DNA of 64,000 nt from JBBDIK01 sp040880465 (GCA_040880465.1 JBBDIK010000016.1:3983-67982), one strand, 5' to 3'. Shown: positions 1-9,484, counted from the first letter of the stretch. Program-made: numbers and translations. Notes: generated from the sequence alone by a model not told the origin.

Positions 1-1
1 G

Positions 2-3000
2 TCAGAGTCCTTCGGCACGGGCGGACCTCCGGGGGTAACGAGCGGCAATTCCTGGTCGATGCGCTTCCGCGGGTACCTGCACAACGACTCGGGCACCGAC
101 CAGACCTACCGCTTCCGCTTCGCGACCAACGACGGCGTGCGCCTGGTGGTCGCCGAATCGGTGCTGCTGGATTGCTTCGCCGACAACCAGAACGCCGCCA
201 GTCCGAACTGCGGCAACGCCGCGAACCCATCGATCACGCTTCCCGAGGGCTTCTGGCCGATCCAGATCCGCTACGGGGACCTGACCGGCACCGCCTCGTT
301 CGATTTCGCATGGAACGGTGGGGCGGGGAACACGTTCACCAACATGGCAGAGGGCGACATCGCCCCGCGCGTGGGACTTCCGACCGACGAGGAGTCCGCT
401 CCGGTGCAGGACGGCTCGCGGCTCGATGCCGATGTGACCTTCGCCGGGGACGCCAAGATCACCCGCATCGCCTCGCGGATCGTCGAGTCCGACGGGGACC
501 AGGACCGGCCCGCAGAATCGGACGCAGACGAGTTCGGAAGGCTCGGGGCCGAGCGTCTTGCCGCGGGGCTGCCCGAGGAGTCAGAGACGACCTACGAGTA
601 CGCGTCGGACTCGATGTGCGCGACCCACGAGGTGTCCCCGACCGGCGCCGCTACTGACCGGACCTGCAACGCGCGCGGCCAGGTTACGCAGGATACCTTC
701 CACGTGCGTGCCGTCTTCGACCAGCCTGCGCAGGACCGGACGACGACCTACCAGTACGATACGATGGGGCGCCTGCTGGTCGAGGACCCCCCCGGCGATG
801 CGATCACGACCCATTCCTACGATGATGCGGGCCGCGAGGTTCAAGCAGACATGCTCGTTGACTCCTCCCCCGTCCAGCACCAGGGCACAGATTCCACTTT
901 CGATGATTCGGGGCATCTCACCGTGCAGACCGCGACGGACGCCGGCACGGTCATCTACACCCACGACTGGGCTGACAACGAGATCTCTGCGACCGACCCA
1001 CGCGACGACGCCTTCGTTACCCAGACTACTTTCGACGCGCTGAACCGAGAGATCGCGGTGACGCGCCCGAGCGGCCTGATGACTACGACCGAGTACGTGC
1101 TCTCCGAAGGCGGGCTCTACGTGAACGAGATGCGCGAGACCGACCCCGCGGGGGTGGCGTCGGTGACAGCGCTTGACGTGCTCGGGCGCGAGACGAGCTA
1201 CCGGACCGGTTCCTTTGATGCCGAGACCTATTCCTACGACGAGTCAGACAACCAGGTCCAGATGGTGGATGCCGCTGGTGTTGCGACGAGCGAAGACTTC
1301 AGCGCGTTCGGAGATTTGCGCGAGACCAGGGTCCCGTTCCAGGGGCCCGGGGATGCGGTCACGACGCGTCAATACGACGCCCAGGGCCGCGAGATCGAGC
1401 TGGATGGCCCGCGCTCAGGGGTCGATGATCGACTCGCGTTAGGCTACGACCAGGACAGCAGGTTGACGAGCGTGCAGCAAGCCGGACTGCCGGTGCCCAA
1501 CACCAATCAGATGGCCTACGACGATGCGGGCGAGATGGTGCGGATCGCCCAGCCGATGCAGCCCGGCCAGGTGATGGTCCGCACATTCTCCTTCGATGAG
1601 CGCGGGAACCAAGTCACCTCGACGGATGCCCGAGGCACAACGACCATGGACTACAACGCCGCCAGCTGGGAGACGGGTCGGAGCACAGCGAGCGGATTCT
1701 TCGTCTCTTCGGCCTACGATGCGCAGGGCAGGCTCACCTTCACGCGCATGCTCGGTAACGGCTACACCGACCCCCCGATGTTCGCCTGCCGGATCTGCGC
1801 CAAGACCTTCACCTTCGACGAGGCAGGCAACATGGCATCGGCCCGTCGGGACGGGATGGTGGTGGACCTTTCTTACGATGAGGACAACCGCCTCGTCACG
1901 GTGGATGCGACCAACAGCGGCGGGGTGCCGGCCTCATTCGACGAGACGGCGTACGTGTTCAACCCGATCGACGGGCACCTGGATGCGGTCACGACCCGAG
2001 CGGGTCAGACGAGCTTCGGATACAACGCGAACGGGCTGCTTTCTGCGGTGACGGATCCGTTCACGGGCCAAGTCACGAGCTATTCCTACGACTCTGCCGG
2101 GCGCGTCATCGGACGGACGGACCCCGCGCAACTCACCTGGACCCGGGCCTATGAGCCGGCGACCGGCCTGGTGGATACGCAGACCATCACGGGACCCCCT
2201 GGCACCGTCGCTGACTTCGATCTTTCCTACGACGAGGCCGGGAACGTCGTTTCGCGCCTTGAGAGCGTCGCCGCACCCGGCGGGGGCCTGACGCCGGGCT
2301 CAGGGAACTGGACCTACTCCTACGACGACCAGAACAGGATGGTCGCCTCGACCGATCCCGACGCCCTCACGACGGCCTACGGGTTCGACAACACGGGGAA
2401 CCGCACGAGCGTGCAGGTCGGCACCGACCCGGCGGTCACCACGGCCTACGACGACGCCGGGCTTCCGCTTTCCGAGTCAGACGGGACGGCGTTCACGCAC
2501 GACGCGATCGGGAACTTGCGCTCGATCGACGAGCCGGGCGGAGCGACCGGAGACCGCTGCTACTGGTATGACGGCTTTGACCTACTGCGGTCAGTTGCCT
2601 TTGGCGCGACGGCCGGATGTAATGAAGCGGTCGGGGATGTCGTTTGGGATCATGATCCGCTCGACCGGGTCTACCAGCGCCTGAAGGCCCCCGGGGGCCC
2701 GGTTCTCTCAAACACCCTTCACTTCTACGAGGGGACGGGCGAGATGCTCTCTGCCGAGGAGGAGGCGGGCGCAGCTTCGCCGACGACGATGTATGCGAAT
2801 AGCCCATTCGGCCCGCTCGCGCAGTCGGATGGGCTCGACACCGCATTCTTCACTAGAGACCTGCACGGGGATACGATGAGTCTCGTGGACACAGCGGGCA
2901 CGGTGACCGGATCGCAGCTGTACTCGCCCTGGGGCGAGCCGACCGGTCAGTCCGGGAACGATTCCGTGCTCGGGTTCCAGTCCCAGTACACCGACGCCGA

Positions 3001-3541
3001 TACCGGATTCGTGGATATGACGACGCGGGTGTATGGGCCGGGGCTGGGGAGGTTCACATCGCGGGACGCTCTGTTCGGGGACGCGACGGCCCCAGCGAGC
3101 CTGAATCAGCTGTCATACACGGAAGGAAACCCAATCTCGTGGTCGGACCCAACGGGCCTGAGTCGGGTATACCACCACGGGTGGGTGAAGGCGACGGTCG
3201 AGGAATACGTCAACATCACGGTGAATACTGTTTTCGTCGATGTCTACTACTGGCGGAACGGGTTCACCGTCAAGGGCACAGGGAAGGCTGAGAGGCATTG
3301 GGTCGACGTGCCGGGCTTATGGACAATGCAGCGAGAGGCCTTCACGAAGCACTTCACGAAAGGTTCCTACATCTGGGCTTACGCAAGGGTCCACTTCCAT
3401 AGTGATGTCTTCCCCCGACCAGACTACGACCTGTCAGCCGAGTTCAGGGCGGATCCCGGGCCGAGGGCAATTTGTACGCTTTCCGATGGAAACCTCCCAC
3501 TCGGGTGGGGGACAAGATGTGAGTCGGGAATCTACTACTGA
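2..3541 (+). CDS. RHS/YD-repeat protein with PA14-like N-terminus, 5' truncated by window edge
   Basis: The frame is open from the first bases with no stop, so the true start lies outside the window; an internal ATG sits at 59. The 1179 visible residues begin inside a PA14-like carbohydrate-binding fold (FRGYL, then TNDGVRLVV around residue 40). From about residue 190 to 1000 there are many YD repeats of the type YxYDxxGR. The conserved RHS core follows, ending NPISWSDPTGL near residue 1055. After it comes a 125-residue tail that does not resemble the core. In this superfamily the repeats build a large extracellular shell and the variable tail is often a toxin; no toxin family is recognised here. 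A small membrane gene follows at once. The RHS assignment is firm and the toxin role is inference. Confidence 0.9.
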   Translation, partial: SESFGTGGPPGVTSGNSWSMRFRGYLHNDSGTDQTYRFRFATNDGVRLVVAESVLLDCFADNQNAASPNCGNAANPSITLPEGFWPIQIRYGDLTGTASFDFAWNGGAGNTFTNMAEGDIAPRVGLPTDEESAPVQDGSRLDADVTFAGDAKITRIASRIVESDGDQDRPAESDADEFGRLGAERLAAGLPEESETTYEYASDSMCATHEVSPTGAATDRTCNARGQVTQDTFHVRAVFDQPAQDRTTTYQYDTMGRLLVEDPPGDAITTHSYDDAGREVQADMLVDSSPVQHQGTDSTFDDSGHLTVQTATDAGTVIYTHDWADNEISATDPRDDAFVTQTTFDALNREIAVTRPSGLMTTTEYVLSEGGLYVNEMRETDPAGVASVTALDVLGRETSYRTGSFDAETYSYDESDNQVQMVDAAGVATSEDFSAFGDLRETRVPFQGPGDAVTTRQYDAQGREIELDGPRSGVDDRLALGYDQDSRLTSVQQAGLPVPNTNQMAYDDAGEMVRIAQPMQPGQVMVRTFSFDERGNQVTSTDARGTTTMDYNAASWETGRSTASGFFVSSAYDAQGRLTFTRMLGNGYTDPPMFACRICAKTFTFDEAGNMASARRDGMVVDLSYDEDNRLVTVDATNSGGVPASFDETAYVFNPIDGHLDAVTTRAGQTSFGYNANGLLSAVTDPFTGQVTSYSYDSAGRVIGRTDPAQLTWTRAYEPATGLVDTQTITGPPGTVADFDLSYDEAGNVVSRLESVAAPGGGLTPGSGNWTYSYDDQNRMVASTDPDALTTAYGFDNTGNRTSVQVGTDPAVTTAYDDAGLPLSESDGTAFTHDAIGNLRSIDEPGGATGDRCYWYDGFDLLRSVAFGATAGCNEAVGDVVWDHDPLDRVYQRLKAPGGPVLSNTLHFYEGTGEMLSAEEEAGAASPTTMYANSPFGPLAQSDGLDTAFFTRDLHGDTMSLVDTAGTVTGSQLYSPWGEPTGQSGNDSVLGFQSQYTDADTGFVDMTTRVYGPGLGRFTSRDALFGDATAPASLNQLSYTEGNPISWSDPTGLSRVYHHGWVKATVEEYVNITVNTVFVDVYYWRNGFTVKGTGKAERHWVDVPGLWTMQREAFTKHFTKGSYIWAYARVHFHSDVFPRPDYDLSAEFRADPGPRAICTLSDGNLPLGWGTRCESGIYY

Positions 3542-3552
3542 GGAGTAGGGAA

Positions 3553-3789
3553 ATGGGAGGGCGGTCGTTTCGCTTCAGCGCCGATATTGATCGTTCTGCG
3601 GCGACGTGGTTCGTTCTCGCGGCACTCGCCCTTTGTTTGGGCTTGGTGGTGTGGTGGACTGCATTTGTAGCGATTCCGATGTCAGTGATATTCCTCATCG
3701 TGGGTGGCGTTCGGCTATCGCAACGGCGGCGGGGGCGGCGCGAGGCCGCTCACGGCACCGGCACAGCCGAGGACGAGCGTCAGCCCTAG
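3553..3789 (+). CDS. Small two-helix membrane protein coupled to the RHS gene
   Basis: 78 residues with two hydrophobic segments (about residues 17-34 and 38-54) and a basic C-terminal tail (QRRRGRR). The ATG at 3553 has an AGGAG ribosome site at 3541-3545 that overlaps the TGA of the RHS gene, so translation is probably coupled. The position straight after an RHS variable tail is where immunity genes usually lie, and a membrane immunity protein would suit a membrane-acting toxin. No family is recognised, and it could simply be an unrelated membrane protein. The gene is likely real; the immunity role is speculative. Confidence 0.6.
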   Translation: MGGRSFRFSADIDRSAATWFVLAALALCLGLVVWWTAFVAIPMSVIFLIVGGVRLSQRRRGRREAAHGTGTAEDERQP

Positions 3790-3967
3790 TTGAGAGGGCG
3801 GGTCTGCCCCCACGCCGGTTGACTCCTTGGTCAAGCTCACCGTTTTCAGCGCCTGGGGTCTTGAGAAAAAGCTCGATGCAGTGACTGAGTAGGCTGGGCT
3901 CGGTCGAGGATTTGCCCAGGTCACGGGCTGATGGGGTCGGAAACCCGGAATCTCGGCCTATGACCTG

Positions 3968-3973
3968 TATCAT
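3968..3973 (+). promoter_or_regulatory. -10-like TATCAT for a leaderless transposase start
   Basis: The hexamer TATCAT ends 6 nt before the GTG at 3980, which would put the transcript start at or next to the start codon. The same arrangement occurs at many other genes in this window. Confidence 0.4.
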
Positions 3974-3979
3974 CGCGCC

Positions 3980-5035
3980 GTGCTGTTCTCGATCCTCTAC
4001 TCCATCGTCAGACTGTTCCTGCGCATCGCGCCGAATGGCGACGCGCGCGAGCGAGAGGCCGAGATCCTCGTTCTTCGCCACCAACTCGCGGTACTGCGTC
4101 GGCAGAACCCGCGGCCAAAGCTCCATCGGCGTGACCGGATGTTGATCGCGGCCCTCGCTGGCATGCTCCGCCCGGAGCGCTGGCACGGTTTTCTGATCCA
4201 GCCGGCAACGATCCTTCGCTGGCACCGTGATCTGGTCCGGCGCAAGTGGACGTTCAAGCACAACAAGGTCGGCCGCCCGCCACTTGAGCCGGCGCTCGTT
4301 TCGTTGATCATCCAGATGGCCAAGGACAACCCAAGGTGGGGCGTGATCAGGATCAAGGGCGTGCTCCAGGGCCTTGGCTACCAGGTGGGTGCAACGACGA
4401 TCAGAACGATCCTTCGCCGCTGCGGCATCAAGCCCGCTCCTCGCCGAGACGGCCCCACCTGGGCTGAGTTCCTGCGGCTGCAGGCTCGGGGGATCATGGC
4501 GTGCGATTTCTTCACGGTCGAAACGGCATCTCTTCGAACCCTTTACGTGCTGTTCTTCATCGAGCACGGATCAAGGCGCGTCCGGATCACGGGGGTAACC
4601 CGCAACCCCAGCGGGGACTGGACCACCCAGCAGGCACGGAACCTCGCCATGGACGGGAACCTCCAAGGTGCCTCGTTCCTCATCCGCGACCGAGACACGA
4701 AGTTCACCCGCTCCTTCGACGAGGTGTTTTCGACCGAGGGCGCCCAGGTGATCAGGTCGCCGGTGCGATCTCCCAAAGCCAACGCCATCGCCGAGCGCTT
4801 CGTGCGAACGATCCGCCACGAGTTGCTGGATCAGGTGATCATCCTTGGACCAAGGCACCTCAGAGCTCTGCTCGACGAGTACGAGGCTCATTACAACTCT
4901 CAGCGTCCTCACCGCGGGATCGAGCTTTACGCACCCGAAACGATCGGCACTGACGTTACGCCCGTCCCGGTAGAGCAGATCCGGCGAGCCCGAGCGGTCG
5001 GCGGCCTTATCAGCGAGTACCGGGTCGCGGCATGA
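3980..5035 (+). mobile_element. Transposase with rve/DDE integrase core (IS3/IS481-like insertion element)
   Basis: 351 residues from a GTG start. An N-terminal helix-turn-helix-like region (EILVLRHQLAVLRRQ, then KVGRPP and NPRWGVIRI) precedes an rve-type DDE domain. The catalytic triad can be placed at D in MACDFF (about residue 175), D in RDRDTKF (about 238) and E in NAIAERF (about 272), followed by YNSQRPHRG, typical of IS3/IS481-type transposases. All acidic residues are present, so the element may be active. No terminal inverted repeats could be identified with confidence, so the listed span is the coding region only. A frameshifted, internally deleted relative lies at 19775-19925. Confidence 0.9.
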
Positions 5036-5073
5036 CGAGCGAGCATCCGGTCCCTCCCCCGGACTGAATATCG

Positions 5074-5418
5074 ATGATTAACAGGGCGGCTTTGATCCTT
5101 CGCTACAACCAAGCCTTCGTTGACTGGATCAACGCCGTCGATCCTTCCACGCGCTCCCACGTCCTTAGCCGTGACGAGGTGAACGATGAGCACACCATCT
5201 ATCTTCTGGACGGGGTCGAAAGTGAAGAGGAACTGCAAGACTGGCTGAAGGCCAATCACCAAGCGCTATTCGAATCCGAGCTGCAAGGCTGGTACACCGA
5301 TCCGGCCCTGTGGCCGAAGGATCGCTCGATGGAACTGCTCAAGCGCTGGTGCTCGTTGGAGCTTCACACCGTGGTGGTGGACACGGGCAGGTCCAAGATC
5401 CGAGACGACGAGACATAG
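5074..5418 (+). CDS. Conserved hypothetical protein, 114 aa
   Basis: A compact acidic protein opening INRAALILRYNQAFVDWINAVDP and containing EELQDWLKANHQALFESEL, GWYTDPALWP and a C-terminal HTVVVDT strand. No membrane segment or signal peptide is visible. It resembles a widespread family of roughly 110-130 residue hypothetical proteins that I recognise by the DPALWP motif but cannot give a function. It lies 38 nt downstream of the transposase and upstream of a tRNA-like gene on the opposite strand, and shows no obvious operon partner. The start is the first ATG of the frame; no strong ribosome site is seen. Confidence 0.7.
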   Translation: MINRAALILRYNQAFVDWINAVDPSTRSHVLSRDEVNDEHTIYLLDGVESEEELQDWLKANHQALFESELQGWYTDPALWPKDRSMELLKRWCSLELHTVVVDTGRSKIRDDET

Positions 5419-5464
5419 CGGAGCTATGCTTGGAACCAAGAGAACTGTCGTCGGCTATGGTTTC

Positions 5465-5539
5465 CGACCCCAACAGGGGATTCGAACCCCCGACCCTTCA
5501 TTTAGCAGATGAATGCTCTATCCCCTGAGCTACACGGCC
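5465..5539 (-). tRNA. tRNA-like gene with GCT (Ser) anticodon, class I shape, unpaired acceptor stem
   Basis: On the minus strand there is a normal D arm (GCTC/GAGC), a perfect five-pair anticodon stem (TTCAT/ATGAA) around loop CTGCTAA, a short variable loop GGGTC, and a T arm closed by GGGGG/CCCCT around TTCGAAT. The anticodon reads GCU, normally serine, yet serine tRNAs carry a long variable arm and this one does not. The 5' acceptor GGCCGTG does not pair with the 3' GTTGGGG in standard register; with two extra nucleotides a mostly wobble stem is possible. It is either a degenerate tRNA or an unusual mobile-element tRNA. Confidence 0.5.
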
Positions 5540-5665
5540 TGCATCACACCGCTTCGCCCAGCGAGGGCACCACCTGCCGCAGTCGGTTGTCGCCCTGAGC
5601 CTTTGCCCGGGGCGAACCACGCTAGGCCCCTGGAACCTCGAACTCAAATCGGGCAGACTTGGGCG

Positions 5666-5806
5666 ATGAGATCGTTGGTGTTGGCCCTGATCGCCGTGGT
5701 CATCATCGCGGGTCTAGTTGCCACCCTGTACTTCCTGACGCGCCAAGGAGAGGCCTGCACGATCCCGTCACCGGGTCTGCCGGAGGTCTGCCGGGAACAC
5801 GGCTAA
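5666..5806 (+). CDS. Small single-pass membrane protein, 46 aa
   Basis: Starting at the ATG at 5666 the frame gives a short basic start, one strong hydrophobic helix (residues 4-24) and a short outer tail with two cysteines (ACTIPSPG and EVCREHG). An upstream CAGACT ends 6 nt before the ATG, resembling the leaderless arrangement seen elsewhere in this window. The size and single helix fit a small membrane or membrane-anchored peptide of unknown role. There is no neighbour to link it to, so the call rests on composition alone. Confidence 0.4.
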   Translation: MRSLVLALIAVVIIAGLVATLYFLTRQGEACTIPSPGLPEVCREHG

Positions 5807-5912
5807 GCGGCTCAAACTGAGACACCACCGAGCATGATGCTCGCACGTAAGGTTGGGAATCTATGCAAGCGATCGAAGGTGCCGATGTACTGGGCTCGTC
5901 TAGGCGACCTCG

Positions 5913-6194
5913 GTGCCTCATCCAGAGACGCTTCAATTGGGGGGACAGGCATTGGCACCGGGAGACAGCGCTCGGGTCGTCGCCCTGGTGAGAATCGTTG
6001 GGGAAGGTCGATTCCACATGTCGCTTGAGGTCGAGTACGACCAGGAGGGCGAGCGTCGCTCCCAGGCCCTGCCATTCTGCTGGATCGGGGAGGCGCGGCG
6101 CGGCGTGGAGGGCAGTCAGCCGGGGTACCTACCTGGGCCCGGCTGTGCTCGACAGGTCGAGTCCGGTGAGATTCGGCTCCTCCCTTATGGATGA
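5913..6194 (+). CDS. Doubtful hypothetical ORF, 93 aa
   Basis: The middle of this frame looks like ordinary protein (VVALVRIVGEGRF, SLEVEYDQEGERR, ALPFCW), but no ribosome site is seen, the GTG start is uncertain and no family is recognised. It may be a gene remnant in the roughly 600-base stretch between the small membrane ORF and the RTX gene. Apart from this ORF and a 22-bp palindrome at 6226-6247, I see nothing in that stretch. Confidence 0.25.
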   Translation: MPHPETLQLGGQALAPGDSARVVALVRIVGEGRFHMSLEVEYDQEGERRSQALPFCWIGEARRGVEGSQPGYLPGPGCARQVESGEIRLLPYG

Positions 6195-6225
6195 CCTGGT
6201 TCCCGGTCACGCTTGCACCCGTCAC

Positions 6226-6247
6226 CGGTCATCACAGGTGATGACCG
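6226..6247. repeat. 22-bp perfect palindrome
   Basis: Ten bases (CGGTCATCAC) and their exact reverse complement are separated by AG. This could be an operator or a small hairpin. It lies about 190 nt beyond the 3' end of the RTX gene on the minus strand. Confidence 0.35.
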
Positions 6248-6432
6248 CTTCCGGCAGGGTGCGACCGGAACGCCCACGCGAGAAATGGGTGCGAAACCAT
6301 GCGAAACGCTGCCGGCTGCTTGCCCTGGTAGATGGGCGGATCCGGGGTGCTTCCGCAGGCAGGCGCGTCAGACAATAGCCGACCGCCGATCAGCCGCCTG
6401 GGACGTGCCTACAGCGTAGCGGTGTAGAACAG

Positions 6433-9288
6433 CTAGGCCTCGCAGTTCTCGATCGGGTCCCCCGGGTCGCCAACGCACAGATCGATCGGGTCGCCCGACT
6501 TCGGTAGTGCCTCTCCGCCGAAGATCGAGTCGTTCCCGGAAACGCCATCGACGCTGCCGATATCGTCCGGCCCGCGACCCCCGAGCAGGGTGTCTGATCC
6601 GTCGCCGCCCGCGATCGCACCCGGCCCCCCGCGGATCACGTCCCCGCTCGCGAAGCCAGAGATCACGTTCGCCCCCGAATCACCGATCAGCGTGTCGGCG
6701 AAGAAGGAGCCGTCAACGTCCTCCACGGCGCGGATCTGGCCGGCTTGACCGGGCTGGCCGGCGAAACGATAGGTCTGCTCCTGCAGGCTAAGGTCAACGC
6801 CCGATGCGATCGACGCATCGTCGACGAAGCTGACCAGGTCCTTGTCGCCCTCGCCATCGAGGCGGTCTGCGCCAAGGCTCGCGATCAGGTAGTCCGCCCC
6901 GTCCCCGGCCGCGATCTTGTTTGCCTCCGCATCCCCGTGCAGACTGTCGGCGAATGCCGAACCACGGACGTTCTCGACCCCGGAGATGGCATCGGGTCCC
7001 ATGATCGAGGTAGCGCCGAAGGGGCCGTTGGCCGTTCCGCTAGCCAGGTCAACGCCCACGGCAACGGGAGATACCGAGTAGTCCGCGATGTCGCTGCCAG
7101 CTTCACCGACCAGGGTGTCGGCCCCCTCATCCGCGCGAAGCGTGTCGTCGCCCTTGCCCCCTCGCAGTTCCTGGCTGCCCGGTCCGCCCGAGAGGACGTC
7201 ATCCCCTCCGAGTCCACAGACCACGTCGCCATCAGCACCAGAGAGCATGTCTGCTTGGTTGGTCCCGATCACCGTGCACCCCGCCAGGCCCTGCGGGCTC
7301 GCGTGCTCGTTCTCACAGCCGGTAGCGACATCTGCCGCGTCGCCAACGCGCACCCAGCATTCGTCCCCGGGACTGGCCGTGATCTGCGGCCCACCATCGA
7401 GCGTGTCGATGTCGGCGTCGTCGGAGTTGGACAGCTGGTTCTGATAGAGCTGGTCGTCGCCCTCTTGGCCGAAGATCGCGTCGGCGCCGTCGCGGCCCCG
7501 AAGGATATCGTTGCCATCGCCGCCCTCGAGCACGTCGTCCCCCGCTCGGGCATCAACGAGGTCGCTCCCGGCCCCGGCGCGAATCGTGTTGGGCACGTCG
7601 CTGCCGGCGAGCTGATCAGCGAACGCGGACCCCTCGAGGATCTCGAACTCGATCACTTGATCGACGCCGGCACCCTGGGTGTCCTGCGGATCCTCGATCG
7701 CGAGGTCCACGCGCACCCGCGAGGGGGCCGAGACGTAGCTCACGGTGTCCGAGCGTCCCCCTCCGCCGTAGAGGAGGTCATCGCCCCCGCCACCCGCGAT
7801 GGCATCGATCTCGCCCCCCCCGTTCAGCTCGTTCGAGCCGTCATCGCCCGTAAGGGAATTCGGGCCGGTGCCGCAGCCCGTGATGTCTTCCATGTTAGCG
7901 AGCACATCGATGCCCTCGACGCCGCCGGGTTGAGGGCCTTCATCCCCTACCCAGGTCTGCGGCTCGACCCCACGCGAGAAGCCGTCGGCGAGCGAAGCTA
8001 TGGCCCCTTCGCAGTCAGATGGGCCGACGGTGTGGGGCCATGCGGCAACGCCGCTCCCCCACGCCGCGTCATATCCCGCTGGGCTGCCCCAGGTCCACTC
8101 GTTCATGACGACGTCGCCCCGGATCTCGCCGGAGGAGTCGGCTCCGCCGTCGATCACATCGTCGCCCGGTAGCCCCATGATCTCGTTGTCGAACTCGTCG
8201 CCGACGAGGACGTCATCGCCCCAGGACCCCCAGAGCACCTCGACGTTCGAGATCGTGTCAGCGCCGTCGGCGCCGCTGCTTGACCCCGTCGCGAGGTTCA
8301 CGTTCACGGGGCCCTCGGAGAGCCAGTAGCCGAGCGTGTCCCGGCCGCCGCCGCCGTCGATGTTGTCATCGCCGGGGCCCCCGACGAGTGACTGGCCTCC
8401 GTCGCCGCCGATGATCGTGTCGTTTCCCTCGAGCCCCGCCATCTCGAACGCGCCGCTCATCACGTCATCGTGTCGCGAGCCGAAGACGATGCCTCCGCCG
8501 AAGAGATCGTCGGATCCGTCGGGCCCAGACGTCGTCCCAGTTTTCAGGTCGATGGTCATACCGCCCGCGGCGTCTTCGTAGCTGAGGAACGTAAACCGGT
8601 GGATCTCATCGTCGCCCTCGTGCCCGTTCAGCTCGTCAGCGCGCTCGAAGATCCCGTTCTCGGGTAGCTTGGCTCCGCCGCCGTCTAGGACGTTGTCGTC
8701 GGCATCCCCGTCGATCGTGTCGCCTTCGATCGTGCTCCCCAGGACGTTTTCGATCCCCAGCAGTTCCTCGCCGTCCTGCGGCAGGTCGTATCCGTCATCG
8801 ATCACGCAGCCGACCAGCCCGCACAAACCTCCGGGGCGAAGGTCAACGGTCACTCCGTGGTCGAGCACATCGGTGCTGGACTCACCGAAGGCGACCATGT
8901 CCTCGCCGGCCTCGTCGCTGTCGCCTCCGTCGAAGCTGTCGTCCCCTTCGTTTCCGACCAGGGAGTCATCCCCTGCCCCTCCATCGAGTTCATCGTCCCC
9001 GCCGAGTGCGCAGATAGTGTCGTTTCCCCCGTAGCCGAAGATGTGATCAACGCCGATAGTGCCGATGATCACGTCATCCCCGCCAGTGCCATAGATCTCA
9101 TCGCCCGCTGAGGTCGTCGGGGTAGGGTCCGCGCAGGAGACCTGCAGGTTCGGCGGACGATTGCCACCCCCAGAGCCGCCGCCGTTACCCTTGCCGGGAG
9201 GCGCCATGGCGCCCGGAGCGATGGCGACTGCCAACGTGAGGAACAGAGCGGTTAGAAGGGCAAGGCGTGCTGATCTGGCGAGCGTCAT
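6433..9288 (-). CDS. Secreted RTX-type (hemolysin calcium-binding repeat) protein, 951 aa
   Basis: An N-terminal Sec signal peptide (hydrophobic stretch at residues 8-28, cleavage near GAMA) leads into a Gly/Asn linker and then many nonapeptide repeats of the type GGxGxDxhx, for example GGAGDDSLVGNEGDD and GGDGNDILRGRDG. Such repeats bind calcium and form parallel beta-rolls outside the cell. RTX proteins of Gram-negative bacteria use type I secretion; here a Sec signal and the absence of any type I export genes nearby suggest Sec export. No catalytic domain is visible among the repeats, so a structural or adhesive role is likely. A purine-rich GAGAGG lies upstream of the ATG. A second, smaller RTX gene is at 22850-24157. 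Confidence 0.88.
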   Translation of the reverse strand: MTLARSARLALLTALFLTLAVAIAPGAMAPPGKGNGGGSGGGNRPPNLQVSCADPTPTTSAGDEIYGTGGDDVIIGTIGVDHIFGYGGNDTICALGGDDELDGGAGDDSLVGNEGDDSFDGGDSDEAGEDMVAFGESSTDVLDHGVTVDLRPGGLCGLVGCVIDDGYDLPQDGEELLGIENVLGSTIEGDTIDGDADDNVLDGGGAKLPENGIFERADELNGHEGDDEIHRFTFLSYEDAAGGMTIDLKTGTTSGPDGSDDLFGGGIVFGSRHDDVMSGAFEMAGLEGNDTIIGGDGGQSLVGGPGDDNIDGGGGRDTLGYWLSEGPVNVNLATGSSSGADGADTISNVEVLWGSWGDDVLVGDEFDNEIMGLPGDDVIDGGADSSGEIRGDVVMNEWTWGSPAGYDAAWGSGVAAWPHTVGPSDCEGAIASLADGFSRGVEPQTWVGDEGPQPGGVEGIDVLANMEDITGCGTGPNSLTGDDGSNELNGGGEIDAIAGGGGDDLLYGGGGRSDTVSYVSAPSRVRVDLAIEDPQDTQGAGVDQVIEFEILEGSAFADQLAGSDVPNTIRAGAGSDLVDARAGDDVLEGGDGNDILRGRDGADAIFGQEGDDQLYQNQLSNSDDADIDTLDGGPQITASPGDECWVRVGDAADVATGCENEHASPQGLAGCTVIGTNQADMLSGADGDVVCGLGGDDVLSGGPGSQELRGGKGDDTLRADEGADTLVGEAGSDIADYSVSPVAVGVDLASGTANGPFGATSIMGPDAISGVENVRGSAFADSLHGDAEANKIAAGDGADYLIASLGADRLDGEGDKDLVSFVDDASIASGVDLSLQEQTYRFAGQPGQAGQIRAVEDVDGSFFADTLIGDSGANVISGFASGDVIRGGPGAIAGGDGSDTLLGGRGPDDIGSVDGVSGNDSIFGGEALPKSGDPIDLCVGDPGDPIENCEA

Positions 9289-9379
9289 AGGAAGTACCTC
9301 TCGTTGTCCGGCGTTGCGGCGCAGAGTCTAGCTGGAGGGGCCGGTCAACGCATACCCAGAATCAGGCAGGGGTGCCCGC

Positions 9380-9484
9380 TCCAGGGGGTCAGTTGAGCTC
9401 GTGCTTGTCGCACGTGACGGCGAGGGGCGAGAATTAGGCGAGGTGCACGTTCCGGTCCCGAACCTCGAAGACTGACCCCCTGGA
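9380..9484. mobile_element. Candidate 105-bp MITE-like element with 14-bp terminal inverted repeats
   Basis: TCCAGGGGGTCAGT at 9380-9393 is repeated exactly as its reverse complement at 9471-9484, enclosing 77 non-coding bases. GGGGGTCA-type ends occur in several insertion-sequence families, so a deletion derivative of an insertion element is plausible. No clear target duplication is seen. The right repeat runs into the start of a gene fragment. Confidence 0.4.

Noticed and set aside
3695..4567. 290-codon minus-strand frame over the transposase
   Set aside because: Antisense to the conserved rve domain; no support.
6745..8172. 475-codon plus-strand frame
   Set aside because: Antisense to the RTX repeats; the apparent periodicity comes from the repeats on the other strand.
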